Origin: Saccharomonospora piscinae
Lineage (GTDB): Bacteria; Actinomycetota; Actinomycetes; Mycobacteriales; Pseudonocardiaceae
DNA length: 64,000 nucleotides
Assembly (NCBI RefSeq): GCF_005862235.1
Contig: NZ_VCEK01000005.1
Coordinates: 186,001-250,000 of the forward strand
Reading direction: 5' to 3'
In this document: in pieces, positions 8,142 through 16,494 of the stretch
Position numbering within the stretch: position 1 is the stretch's first letter
Layout of the letters: each line of letters begins with the position of its first letter
Position numbers and translations under genes: made by a program
Notes under the pieces: generated by a model
What the model was told of the DNA's origin: nothing
The model's input: the letters and a program-made list of their open reading frames with translations, nothing else
Databases searched by the model: none

Positions 8142-11100
8142 GTGGTCGAACGGAATCAGCAGCGTCGAAGACGACGCCGTCAGCTTCGGGCCGGATCGGT
8201 GTCGGGGCTCGTGGTCGGCGTTCTCGCGAGTAGCGCCATGTCGGCGCCCGTCGTCGGGGCGGACGAGCAGCTGGTGACCCCGCAGGACCGGTCCGAGGTC
8301 ATGCGGATGTGGCTCGACGGCGGGGACGCGCTGCGTGCTGCCGCCGGGCAGGCCCTGGCGGGCACCGCGGACGAGCTCAAAGAGTTCCTGGACGGCGGGT
8401 CCGAGCGCGCCCGGCACCAGGATCTCCGAGTCCGGGTCGGCTGGATGATGGACAGCAGCGGCCCAGCCCTGCGATTCGCGGCGAACGAGGTGCTGGAGGT
8501 CGGCACCACCGAGGCGCTGGAATCCTTCCTGGACGGGGGGTTTCGCTCGTCCTACCGAACAGACCTGCGGTTCCGGACCGCCCGCGCCAAAGCGACCGGT
8601 GGCGAGGCGGTGCAGCTGGCCGCCGAGACCGCGCTGGACGCCGACACCGAGGAAGCGCTGGAGGAGTTCCTGCGGCAGGGATGGGCGCAGCGGCACCACA
8701 CCGATCTCAGGTTTCAGGTGACCCGCGCCAAAGCCACCGGTGAAGAGTCCGTACGGGAGGCGGCTGAGGCGGCACTGGACGCCGACACTGTCGAGGCACT
8801 CACGCTGTTTCTCCAGCATGAGTGGGAGGTGGCCCGGGCCCGCGACGGCGAGCCGGCCACGGTGACCGAACTGGTCGAGCGTGCCGACAGGGCCGGTCAG
8901 CAGGCCCGGGAACACACTGTGACAGCAGAGTGGGCCACCAGTCGTGCCGTCGCGGCGGCGGAGCGGGCCGAGGACGCCGCGGAGCGCGCCAGAGCGGAGA
9001 CCGAAGCGGCCCAGGGTGATGACTCGCTCGCTTCCGCCACTGCGGGCGAGGCCGCGCGTGCCGCGCGGCAGGCAGTCGTGGCCGCGCGCACGGCGATCGG
9101 CGCGGCGATCGCGGCGATCGATGCGGCGCGGGTGGCGGCCGACGCGGCCTCGCACGCGGCCTCGGCGGCGGGCCTGGCGGAGCAGGCGGCGGCGCAGGCG
9201 TACTCGGCCGCGTCCGCTGCGGCGCTGGATGCCGCCCAGGCTCCGGCCGCACGCGACGCCGCCGAGATCGCCCGCACCGCGGCGACGGGCGCGAACCGGG
9301 CGGCGGACGCGGCGCGCGACGCCGGGAGCGCGGCGCGGGACGCGGCCTCGGCGGGCGGGACGGCCGCGAGTACCGCGGCCCACGTCGCCGCTGCGGGTGC
9401 CGCCGCGACGCAGGCAGGCCAGTACCCCGGGGTTTCCGACGAGCAGGCACACCGTGCTGCCGCTGCGGGCGACGAGGCGCGGGCGCAGGCGCAGCAAATT
9501 CAGCGCGCGGTGGACGAGGCCACCACCCTGGCCGACCGTTCGGCCGCCGCAGCCGACAGCGCGGCCGACACGGCCACCTCGGCTTTCGAGGACGCGAACG
9601 ACGCGGCCGCCGCTGCCGAGCACGCGGCCGAGCACGCGGGCGACCAGGCGGGCGGACCGGAGGACGCGGCCAGCCATGCCGACAGCGCCATCGACGCGGC
9701 GCACGCCGCGGTGGCTGCCGCCGAGCAGTCCCAGGAAGCCCTCGGGGCGGCCCGGGATGCAGAGGCGGAGCGGGTCGAGCAGGACGAGCTGGCGCTCGTC
9801 CACACCGCCCAGCAGGCACACGATTCGTGGGAGGCCCACCAGGACCGTCAGGCGTGGGACCGGGCCGAGGAGGCCCGGATCAGCGAGCGGACCCGGCAGT
9901 TGCTGGAGGCGGCCACCGCGCCGGATGCGGATGACCAGACAGTGTTGACCAGCGGCCGACAGGCGGCGGTCGACATCCTGACCACCGGGGGAACGTGGAG
10001 CCGCCAGGCGGCCCAGCTCGCGTTGACGGGGACGGACGCCGACATCCGGCTTTGGCTCAGCGCTGGCCGGGAGGCCGCCGCGATCCAGGACGACCGCGCG
10101 ACCGTGGCGACTATCGCGGAGCAGGGCGAGCCGGGGGAGCTGCGGGCGGCGGCCGAGGCGGCGCTGGACGGTACGGACGAGCAGGTGCGCGAGTTCCTAG
10201 CCGATCGCGACTACGAGGGCCGCGTCACCTACGAGCGGTTACAGACCACGAAGATCAAGGCTGCCGCGATCGGGCCTGCGGTCACCGAGGCCGCCGAAGC
10301 CGCGTTGGACGGCACGCCGGAGGACGTGCGTCAGTTCCTGGAGGTCGGTCAGCATGAGGCGCGACAGATCGACATGAGGTTCGCGACCGCCCGGATCAAG
10401 TCCGCCGGTGGTCCGAGGACTCAGAGCGCGGCCGAAGCGGCTCTGCACGGGCCACCGCCATGGACGGAGAACTTCGTGTCGTCCGGGCATCAGCTCTCCG
10501 TGCAGCGCGATGAGCAGGCAGCCACGCACGCCGACGAGATGGACCGCCTGGCCGTCCTCGGCCTGCAGGGGGCAGCCGAAGCGGGCTGGGACGCGAACAC
10601 GGCGGCGGAGTCGGCCGCGCTGGCGCGTGGCGCGACGGACGAAGCGGCCGATTACGCGAGAGAAGCCGAGGACTCGGCGGCACGCGCCGCCGACTACGCC
10701 GAGCAGGCCGGGACGGCGGCGGACGAGGTCCAGGCGTCGGCGGAACGGGCCGAGGTGGCGATGGCGAGCGTCAAGGAGGCGGCGGACGACGCGAGACGGG
10801 CCGCGAGCGACGAGACGGAGTCGGTCGTCGGTCACCATCGTTCGGCTGCCGACGCGCGCGACTACGCTGGCGGCGCCTACACCGCAGCCGAGCAGGCCCG
10901 TGCGGAAGCGCTGGCGGCGGGTCTCGGCGACGAGGCGGCGGCGCTGGCCGCCGACGACGCTCGCCGGGCCGAGGTCATGCTCCGAGCGCAGGAGTACGAG
11001 GACAAGCGCCGAAATCGTCCGGAGATCACCGAAACGGACGTCGAACTGGCGTCGCGGGAATTCTCCTCCGACGAGCCTTCGGATCGGTGTCTTCCCCTGG

Positions 11101-11387
11101 TCGGTTTCCTGGGGGTCTACTGCTGGGACAACGTCGGCGCACCGTATGCGACCTCGGAGGAAGACCGGATCGACCGGATCGAACAGCGAGTCGCGGCACT
11201 CGATCGGAATCGGGACGGTCTTGGGCACTGTGCGGCTGTCCCGGTTGTGTCCGACGCGAGATCCGGTGTCACCGGGGGCTGGCTGGGAGGCACGCTCGGC
11301 GGTGGCGGGGGACTGTCGGACGGAAGCGTCCTGGGACGCACCGGTGGCGCGTTCTCGGAGACCGTCGTCGGTGCGCTCGTGTGCTAG
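8142..11387 (+). CDS. secreted ALF-repeat / alanine-rich coiled-coil protein
   Basis: A 1081-residue protein starting at GTG 8142, chosen because GGGGAGAG lies 8 nt upstream. The N-terminus has an arginine block (RRRRRR) then a hydrophobic stretch, SGLVVGVLASSAMSAPVVGA, read as a signal peptide. Residues about 45-230 and 600-770 contain repeats of the ALF type (for example LAGTADELKEFLDGG, LDADTEEALEEFL, LDGTPEDVRQFLEVG). Between and after them are long Ala/Glu/Asp coiled-coil stretches. The last 100 residues include CLPLVGFLGVYCWDNVG and a glycine-rich end (GTLGGGGGLSDG) finishing in VGALVC. Related actinobacterial proteins can carry a toxin tip, but none is recognisable here. Function unknown. 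Confidence 0.75.
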   Translation: MVERNQQRRRRRRQLRAGSVSGLVVGVLASSAMSAPVVGADEQLVTPQDRSEVMRMWLDGGDALRAAAGQALAGTADELKEFLDGGSERARHQDLRVRVGWMMDSSGPALRFAANEVLEVGTTEALESFLDGGFRSSYRTDLRFRTARAKATGGEAVQLAAETALDADTEEALEEFLRQGWAQRHHTDLRFQVTRAKATGEESVREAAEAALDADTVEALTLFLQHEWEVARARDGEPATVTELVERADRAGQQAREHTVTAEWATSRAVAAAERAEDAAERARAETEAAQGDDSLASATAGEAARAARQAVVAARTAIGAAIAAIDAARVAADAASHAASAAGLAEQAAAQAYSAASAAALDAAQAPAARDAAEIARTAATGANRAADAARDAGSAARDAASAGGTAASTAAHVAAAGAAATQAGQYPGVSDEQAHRAAAAGDEARAQAQQIQRAVDEATTLADRSAAAADSAADTATSAFEDANDAAAAAEHAAEHAGDQAGGPEDAASHADSAIDAAHAAVAAAEQSQEALGAARDAEAERVEQDELALVHTAQQAHDSWEAHQDRQAWDRAEEARISERTRQLLEAATAPDADDQTVLTSGRQAAVDILTTGGTWSRQAAQLALTGTDADIRLWLSAGREAAAIQDDRATVATIAEQGEPGELRAAAEAALDGTDEQVREFLADRDYEGRVTYERLQTTKIKAAAIGPAVTEAAEAALDGTPEDVRQFLEVGQHEARQIDMRFATARIKSAGGPRTQSAAEAALHGPPPWTENFVSSGHQLSVQRDEQAATHADEMDRLAVLGLQGAAEAGWDANTAAESAALARGATDEAADYAREAEDSAARAADYAEQAGTAADEVQASAERAEVAMASVKEAADDARRAASDETESVVGHHRSAADARDYAGGAYTAAEQARAEALAAGLGDEAAALAADDARRAEVMLRAQEYEDKRRNRPEITETDVELASREFSSDEPSDRCLPLVGFLGVYCWDNVGAPYATSEEDRIDRIEQRVAALDRNRDGLGHCAAVPVVSDARSGVTGGWLGGTLGGGGGLSDGSVLGRTGGAFSETVVGALVC

Positions 11388-11427
11388 CGGTGGATGACCC
11401 AGTCAGCGCCCCATGAGGTCTGAACCT

Positions 11428-11490
11428 CTGGCCAGGCAGGTGTAGACCCGCCTGGCCAGAGGCGCACGCCAGATCGGCCGGCGTCCCGTT
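11428..11490. repeat. direct repeat 1: copy of cobT 3' end plus terminator hairpin
   Basis: About 63 bp closely matching the region at 12300-12362, which is the cobT 3' end and its hairpin. It retains the inverted repeat CTGGCCAGGC / GCCTGGCCAG and, in the same orientation, the complement of the cobT C-terminal codons (GCCGATCTGGCGTG). Only scattered mismatches separate the two. It lies 40 nt after the ALF-protein stop and may act as its terminator. Confidence 0.8.
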
Positions 11491-11520
11491 ACGGTGGCTT
11501 TCGCTTAGAGAGTTGCGGAG

Positions 11521-11903
11521 ATGCCCTTCGAGTTTGTGTTCCCCGACAACGTCGAGCCCTTGGCTGGCGAGCGAGTGTTCGCCAGGTATCCCGCGAATCG
11601 GAGGCAAGGTGCGAACAACGCGGTCGGCGGGCTTTTATGGCTGACAAGTCATCGCGTATTGTTCACATCTCACGCGCTCGACTCTCGCTTGGGTGGGAAA
11701 AATTGGTCAACATCGCGCGACAATGTTGTGTCCGCTGATGTTGTTGCGTGAATTTGTTGGAGTTTTTTGGCGGAGGTCTGCGGAGGCGGCTGAAACTGGA
11801 ATTTCGCGTTGGAAAGCCTGAAATATTCGTCGTAGGTCAGTTCTCCGGTCCAGGCAACGTGAATCACGTCGTACTGGAATTCAGGTCCTGGATTCTTCGA
11901 TGA
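11521..11903 (+). pseudogene. GRAM-domain protein, broken by one frameshift
   Basis: ATG 11521 follows TTGCGGAG and opens a frame that stops early at 11751. Its residues read GERVFARYPANRRQGANNAV then GGLLWLTSHRVLFTSHALD, matching the start of small bacterial GRAM (PH-like) domain proteins. A different frame then continues without stops from about 11752 to TGA 11901-11903, encoding LEFFGGGLRRRLKLEFRVGK and PEIFVVGQFSGPGNV, which is what should follow in the same domain. A single-base deletion near 11748-11753 would join them into a product of about 127 residues. It could be a true pseudogene or a base-call error. The DNA is visibly AT-richer than its surroundings. Confidence 0.65.
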
Positions 11904-11914
11904 TTGAGCATCGT

Positions 11915-11978
11915 CTGACCAGGCAGGTGCGAGCTCGCTGGGTCAGAGGCTTGCACCAGATCAGTCAAGCGTTCCGTT
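11915..11978. repeat. direct repeat 2: diverged copy of cobT 3' end plus hairpin
   Basis: About 64 bp aligned over its full length with copies 1 and 3 (CTGACCAGGCAGGTGCGAGC at its start, CACCAGATCAG in the middle). It is more diverged, and the hairpin arms now hold mismatches (CTGACC / GGTCAG still pair at the base). It begins 12 nt after the GRAM pseudogene stop, in the same orientation as the other copies. Confidence 0.7.
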
Positions 11979-12084
11979 CATCCGAGTGCTTGGAGGGCGA
12001 TTGAGATTTCCGGATGACGGCGCGTTGACAGGTGCGGCGGGGAGTGAGTTTCTCGATTGCCTCTAGTGCAGATAGGTGTGACTG

Positions 12085-12246
12085 TTGAGCAGAGAGCAAG
12101 TCGTCAAAGCGTTAGCGTTGGTCGGCGTTGCGTGTTGTTTGACCGCTGTTATTGGAGGGTTAATAATAGGATTCTACTATATCGTGGTTTTGTCCGCTAT
12201 TGGTGTAGTGATCAATTTGTCGCTCTTTTTTATGCAACAGAAGTAG
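12085..12246 (+). CDS. small two-helix membrane protein
   Basis: A 53-residue frame with a TTG start at 12085, stop TAG 12244-12246. It begins SREQVVKALALVGVACCLTA, continues VIGGLIIGFYYIVV and LSAIGVVINLSLFF, and ends MQQK: two hydrophobic helices with a charged N-terminal cap. An in-frame TGA directly upstream limits the start to CTG 12082 or TTG 12085. The Shine-Dalgarno is weak (TAGG). No family recognised. Support comes from the coherent hydrophobic pattern and its position as the only content between repeats 2 and 3. The DNA is strikingly AT-rich for this genome. Another overlapping frame (12057-12317) is judged spurious. Confidence 0.45.
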   Translation: MSREQVVKALALVGVACCLTAVIGGLIIGFYYIVVLSAIGVVINLSLFFMQQK

Positions 12247-12299
12247 GGTTGCTTGGAGTTGGCTCTTCCGAAAGTACCGCATTCTCGGGTCGATTCACC

Positions 12300-12362
12300 C
12301 TGGCCAGGCAGGTGTGAGCCCGCCTGGCCAGCGGCTCACGCCAGATCGGCCAGCAGTCCCAT
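12300..12362. terminator. cobT terminator hairpin and direct repeat 3
   Basis: The inverted repeat CTGGCCAGGC (12300-12309) / GCCTGGCCAG (12322-12331) forms a strong 10-bp stem just past the cobT stop at 12336-12338 and, read the other way, past the upstream module. It lacks a T-run, as is common in high-GC actinobacteria. With the adjoining cobT C-terminal codons it forms the parent copy of the repeats at 11428 and 11915. Confidence 0.7.
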
Positions 12363-13379
12363 CTCGCTGATCACGGCCTGCGCCGAGCGCAGTAGTGGTA
12401 CCGCCTGGACGGCTCCGCTGCCTTCGCCGAGCCGCAGGCCGAGGTCCAGCAGCGGCGTCAGCCCGAGTGCCTTCAGCGCGAACGCCTGGGACGGCTCCGT
12501 GGAGCGGTGGCCCGCGAGCCACCAGCGCGGCGCTTCCGGGGCCAGTTCGGCGCCCACCAGCGCCGCCGCGCACGAGAACACGCCGTCGAGCAGCACGGGC
12601 GTGCGGCGTTCGGCGGCGCGCAGCACGAAACCCGCCGTGGCCGCCGCGCACGCGCTGCCCAGCGCCGTGAACGTCGACAGCGGGTCGCTCGCGCGGTCGG
12701 CGGTCCTGGCGAGCGCGGCGCGCACGGCCGCGACCTTGCGGGCGCGCCCCGCCTCGTCCACACCGGTTCCGGTGCCCACGACGTCCTCGGCCGGCAATCC
12801 GAGTACGGCCGCCACCAGTGTGGCGGCGACCGTGGAGTTGCCGATGCCCATGTCGCCGGGGATCAGCAGGTCCGCCCCGGCGTCGATCTCCGCGTCGGCC
12901 ACCGCCATGCCCGCCGCCAGGGCGCGTTCGGCCTCGCCGGGCGCGAGCGCGTCGGTGACGTCGATCGAGCCGGAGCCGCGCCGGATCTTGTGGGCGGTGA
13001 CCTCGGCGGGGACGTCCGCCAGCTCGCCGTCCACCGCGATGTCCAGCACCCGCACCCGCGCGCCGACCTGGCGTGCCAGCACGGTGACGCCGCTGGTGCC
13101 CGCGAGGAACACGCGCACCATCGACGCCGTCACCTCGCGCGGGTAGGCCGAGACGGCGCCGTGGGGGCCTGCCGGGTCGGACACGCCGTGGTCACCGGCG
13201 AACACGACCACGCGCACGTCGTCCAGCGGGCGGGGCGGCATGCTGCCGTGGGCGGCGGCCAGCCAGGCGGCCAGCTCCTCCACCCGCCCCAGGGAACCGA
13301 CCGGCTTCACGAGGCCGTCGAGGTGGGCCAGCGCCTCCAGGCGGGCGGTGTCGTCGGGCAGCGGGATATCGAAACGCAC
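12336..13379 (-). CDS. cobT: nicotinate-nucleotide:dimethylbenzimidazole phosphoribosyltransferase
   Basis: A 347-residue CobT that makes alpha-ribazole 5'-phosphate from nicotinate mononucleotide and dimethylbenzimidazole for the lower ligand of B12. Signatures are LVKPVGSLGRVEELA, VVVFAGDHGVSDPAGPHGAV, the nucleotide loop LLIPGDMGIGNSTVAA and GTGTGVDE. The family's late glutamate is probably in HRSTEPSQ. GTG 13379 was chosen because GAGAGGAC lies 6-10 nt upstream and the length fits. It follows cobU by 11 nt and ends in the hairpin at 12300. Confidence 0.94.
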   Translation of the reverse strand: MRFDIPLPDDTARLEALAHLDGLVKPVGSLGRVEELAAWLAAAHGSMPPRPLDDVRVVVFAGDHGVSDPAGPHGAVSAYPREVTASMVRVFLAGTSGVTVLARQVGARVRVLDIAVDGELADVPAEVTAHKIRRGSGSIDVTDALAPGEAERALAAGMAVADAEIDAGADLLIPGDMGIGNSTVAATLVAAVLGLPAEDVVGTGTGVDEAGRARKVAAVRAALARTADRASDPLSTFTALGSACAAATAGFVLRAAERRTPVLLDGVFSCAAALVGAELAPEAPRWWLAGHRSTEPSQAFALKALGLTPLLDLGLRLGEGSGAVQAVPLLRSAQAVISEMGLLADLA

Positions 13380-13390
13380 AGTACGTCCTC

Positions 13391-14026
13391 TCACAGGTGC
13401 AGGACCCGGCCCGCGACCACCAGTCGCACCGAGTCGGAGTTGGCGGCCACAGCGGTGTTCAGGGCACCGAGCACGTCGCGGAACAGTCGCCCCGACACGG
13501 TGGAGGGCACGATGCCCGAACCGACCTCGTTGCTCACCGCCACCACGGGCACGCGGGCGGAGCGCCACGCCTCCACCACGTCGGCGAGCCGGTCGTCGAC
13601 CCGCTGCTGCCATCCCCGGCGTTGTTCCCACGCGCCGAGCTCGTCGAGTTCCCGGGTCAGCCACGTGCCCAGGCAGTCCACGAGCATCGGCGCGGTGGAG
13701 CGGCGCAGCGTGTCGGCGAGGTCGGCGTTCTCGATCGTGCGCCACGCCAGCGGTCGCCGGGCCCGGTGCGCCGCGACCCTGGCCGTCCACTCCGGGTCGT
13801 CGTCGCTGGGTGGGCGGCTGCCCGCGAAGTAGACGACGTGCCCGTGCCGGGACATCAGCTCTTCGGCGTGGCGGGACTTGCCTGAGCGCACACCGCCCAG
13901 GACGAGCACCCGGCCACCGCCGGCGACCTGGCGGGTGTAGCGGCGGAGTGCGCGAGCTCCGGACTCGAGCCCGTGCGCCACGAGCCCGGCCGCGCGCCGC
14001 GTCGGATCGTTTGTCATGCCTGGCAT
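13391..14026 (-). CDS. cobU: adenosylcobinamide kinase / adenosylcobinamide-phosphate guanylyltransferase
   Basis: A protein of about 211 residues that phosphorylates adenosylcobinamide and then attaches GMP, preparing the nucleotide loop. The Walker A VLVLGGVRSGKSRHAEEL, the guanylylated-histidine region WTARVAAHRARRP and MLVDCLGTWLTREL are diagnostic, as is VVAVSNEVGSGIVP. Two in-frame ATGs are possible, 14026 (MPGMTNDP) and 14017 (MTNDP). Neither has a convincing Shine-Dalgarno, so the exact start is uncertain. It is divergent from cobD and upstream of cobT. Confidence 0.93.
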   Translation of the reverse strand: MPGMTNDPTRRAAGLVAHGLESGARALRRYTRQVAGGGRVLVLGGVRSGKSRHAEELMSRHGHVVYFAGSRPPSDDDPEWTARVAAHRARRPLAWRTIENADLADTLRRSTAPMLVDCLGTWLTRELDELGAWEQRRGWQQRVDDRLADVVEAWRSARVPVVAVSNEVGSGIVPSTVSGRLFRDVLGALNTAVAANSDSVRLVVAGRVLHL

Positions 14027-14040
14027 TGTTGCCCACCGGA

Positions 14041-14046
14041 TAAGGT
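14041..14046 (+). promoter_or_regulatory. -10 box of a leaderless cobD promoter
   Basis: TAAGGT fits TANNNT and ends 7 nt before the cobD GTG at 14054, so transcription probably begins at the start codon. The box lies in the short divergent interval with cobU. Confidence 0.5.
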
Positions 14047-14053
14047 CTGTGCC

Positions 14054-14998
14054 GTGATCTCGTCGGGGAATCTCGTGGCTGTCGGCATCGTCGCTGGGTA
14101 CGCGATCGACACGATCGCGGGTGATCCTCGCCGGGGACATCCCGTGGCGGCGTTCGGGGCCGCGGCCGGGGCCCTCGAGCGGCGGTGGTGGGCCGACTCG
14201 CGTCGCCGCGGAGCCTGCTACACCGCGCTGTGCGTGGGGACGATGGCCGGAGCGGGCGCGCTCGCGCAGGCGGCCACCGCGCGCAAGCCCGCGGCGCGCG
14301 TGGCGCTGACCGCCGTCGCGACCTGGGCGGTGCTCGGCGGGCGCGGGCTCGCCGCCGAGGGCGAGCGCATGGCCGACGTGCTCGACGCGGGGGACCTTGC
14401 CGCGGCCCGGCGGCGGCTGCCGCACCTGTGCGGGCGCGACGCCACCGGCCTCGACAGCGAACAACTGGCCAGGGCCGCCACCGAGTCCATTGCCGAGAAC
14501 ACCTCCGACGCCGTCGTGGCGCCGTTGGTGTGGGGCGGGCTGGCCGGAGTGCCGGGGCTGGTGGCGTACCGGGCGGTGAACACGCTCGACGCGATGGTGG
14601 GTCACCGCACGCCGCGCCACGAACGGTTCGGCTGGGCCTCGGCGCGCCTCGACGACCTCGCCAACAGCGTGCCCGCGCGGCTCACCGCCGCGCTGGCCGG
14701 CGTGCTCGCACCCGCCGTCGGGGGCCGCCCGCGCGATGCCGTGCGGGCATGGCGGCGTGACGCGCACCGGCACCCCAGCCCGAACGCCGGGCCGGTCGAG
14801 GCCGCCTTCGCGGGCGCGCTCGGGGTGCGGCTCGGTGGGACGAACACCTACGGCGCCCGCGTCGAGCACCGGGGCACGCTGGGCGACGGCCCGCCGCCGG
14901 GCTCCCGCGACCTGCGCCGCGCCGTCCGCCTGTCCCGCCTGGTGGGTGCGGCCTCGGTGGCCGTGGCGGCCGGGCTCGCGGTGCGCGCGGCCGGGTGA
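14054..14998 (+). CDS. cobD: adenosylcobinamide-phosphate synthase, membrane protein
   Basis: A 314-residue CbiB/CobD protein that joins adenosylcobyric acid to aminopropanol phosphate at the membrane. It has hydrophobic segments (NLVAVGIVAGYAID, VALTAVATWAVLGG, final ASVAVAAGLAVRAAG) and the conserved SIAENTSDAVVAPLVWGGLA, YRAVNTLDAMVGHRT and HPSPNAGPVEAAFAGALGV. The GTG start is set by the -10 box at 14041. Note that this CobD is the CbiB-type enzyme, not the decarboxylase that shares the symbol in enteric bacteria. Confidence 0.93.
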   Translation: MISSGNLVAVGIVAGYAIDTIAGDPRRGHPVAAFGAAAGALERRWWADSRRRGACYTALCVGTMAGAGALAQAATARKPAARVALTAVATWAVLGGRGLAAEGERMADVLDAGDLAAARRRLPHLCGRDATGLDSEQLARAATESIAENTSDAVVAPLVWGGLAGVPGLVAYRAVNTLDAMVGHRTPRHERFGWASARLDDLANSVPARLTAALAGVLAPAVGGRPRDAVRAWRRDAHRHPSPNAGPVEAAFAGALGVRLGGTNTYGARVEHRGTLGDGPPPGSRDLRRAVRLSRLVGAASVAVAAGLAVRAAG

Positions 14999-15039
14999 TG
15001 CGGTGCGGATTCCCGTCACCGCATCACCCGGCACCCGGC

Positions 15040-16494
15040 TCAGCTGATCGGCCGGTCCGTGGGCGCGATCGGGGTTGGCAGCACGTCGCGGCCGGTGAGG
15101 TAGGCGTCCACGCCCGCAGCCGCCGAACGGCCCTCCGCGATGGCCCACACGATCAGCGACTGCCCACGGCCCATGTCGCCGGCCACGAACACCTTGTCCA
15201 GGCTCGTCGCGAACGACGCGTCGCGGGCGACGTTGCCCCGCTGGTCCAGCTCGACGCCGAGCCCGTCCAGCAGGCCCTCCTGCTGCGGGCCGACGAAACC
15301 CATCGCCAGCAGCACCAGCTGCGCCGGAATCTCCCGCTCGCTGCCCTCGACGGGAACGAACCGGCCGTCGTCGTCGCGCTGCACCTCCACGAGCCGCAAC
15401 GCCGCCAGCTGGCCGTCCTGCCCGGCGACGAACTCCTGGGTGTTCACCGAGTAGAGCCGCTCGCCGCCCTCCTCGTGCGCCGACGACACCCGGTAGATCA
15501 TCGGATACGTCGGCCACGGGTGGGCCTCCGAGCGCGACTCCGGCGGCTTCGGCATGATCTCCAGCTGCGTGACCGACCGCGCACCCTGCCGGTGCGCCGT
15601 GCCCACACAGTCGGCGCCCGTGTCACCGCCACCGATCACGACGACGTCCTTGCCCGCCGCGTCGATCGGCGACGACTCCAGCGCCCCGCTCGCCACCCGG
15701 TTCGCCAGCGGCAGGTACTCCATCGCCTGGTACACACCGGGCACGTCGCGGCCCGGCGCGGGCAGGTCCCGCCACGCCGTCGCGCCACCGGCCAGCACCA
15801 CCGCGTCGTGGCCGTCCAGCAGCTCCCGCGTGGACAGGTCCACACCCACGTTCACGCCCGCACGGAACTCCGTGCCCTCGGCGCGCATCTGTTCCAGCCT
15901 GCGGTCCAGCCGGAACTTCTCCATCTTGAACTCGGGAATGCCGTAGCGCAGCAGCCCGCCGATGGCGTCCGCCCGCTCGTACACCACGACGTCGTGGCCC
16001 GCGCGCGTCAACTGCTGCGCCGCCGCCAGCCCCGACGGGCCCGAACCGACGACCGCCACCCGCTTGCCGGTCTTCGACTCCGGCGGCTGCGGCGTGACCC
16101 AGCCCTCGTCCCACGCCCGGTCGATGATCGAGATCTCGACCCGCTTGATGGTGACGGCGTCGTCGTTGATGCCCAGCACACACGCGGTCTCGCACGGCGC
16201 GGGACACAGCGTGCCCGTGAACTCCGGGAAGTTGTTCGTGGCGTGCAGGCGCTCGATCGCGTTCTGCCAGTCGTCGCGCCACGTCAGCGTGTTCCACTCC
16301 GGGATGAGGTTGCCCAGCGGGCAACCCTGGTGGCAGAACGGGATGCCGCAGTCCATACAGCGGCCCGCCTGGGCGGTGAGCTTCGACTGCTCGAACTCCT
16401 CGTAGACCTCCCGCCAGTCCCGGAGCCGGAGGTCGACCGGCCGGGATCGCGGAGTCTGTCGCTTGGTGGTGAGAAAACCCTTGGGGTCAGCCAT
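15040..16494 (-). CDS. gltD: glutamate synthase, small (beta) subunit
   Basis: A 484-residue FAD/Fe-S subunit of NADPH-type GOGAT that passes electrons from NAD(P)H to the large subunit. The N-terminal cysteine cluster is [20 protein letters not shown]. The FAD loop is [18 protein letters not shown] and the NAD(P)H loop is [14 protein letters not shown]. The C-terminal [19 protein letters not shown] closes the FAD site. ATG 16494 (MADPKGF) overlaps the gltB stop by 8 nt, so it is coupled to gltB. Confidence 0.96.
   Translation of the reverse strand: MADPKGFLTTKRQTPRSRPVDLRLRDWREVYEEFEQSKLTAQAGRCMDCGIPFCHQGCPLGNLIPEWNTLTWRDDWQNAIERLHATNNFPEFTGTLCPAPCETACVLGINDDAVTIKRVEISIIDRAWDEGWVTPQPPESKTGKRVAVVGSGPSGLAAAQQLTRAGHDVVVYERADAIGGLLRYGIPEFKMEKFRLDRRLEQMRAEGTEFRAGVNVGVDLSTRELLDGHDAVVLAGGATAWRDLPAPGRDVPGVYQAMEYLPLANRVASGALESSPIDAAGKDVVVIGGGDTGADCVGTAHRQGARSVTQLEIMPKPPESRSEAHPWPTYPMIYRVSSAHEEGGERLYSVNTQEFVAGQDGQLAALRLVEVQRDDDGRFVPVEGSEREIPAQLVLLAMGFVGPQQEGLLDGLGVELDQRGNVARDASFATSLDKVFVAGDMGRGQSLIVWAIAEGRSAAAGVDAYLTGRDVLPTPIAPTDRPIS

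Noticed and set aside
11269-11607. 112-codon minus-strand frame across direct repeat 1
   Set aside because: Its resemblance to the cobT C-terminus (PADLA) comes from the duplicated repeat. It has no start signal and reads antisense to the ALF protein and GRAM gene.
12057-12317. 86-codon frame in the second cassette
   Set aside because: Its product lacks any pattern, runs through direct repeat 3 and overlaps the more coherent two-helix membrane frame at 12085.
13391-15517. 708-codon minus-strand frame that includes cobU
   Set aside because: Upstream of the cobU start the frame is antisense to cobD and overlaps gltD out of frame; no fusion protein is plausible.
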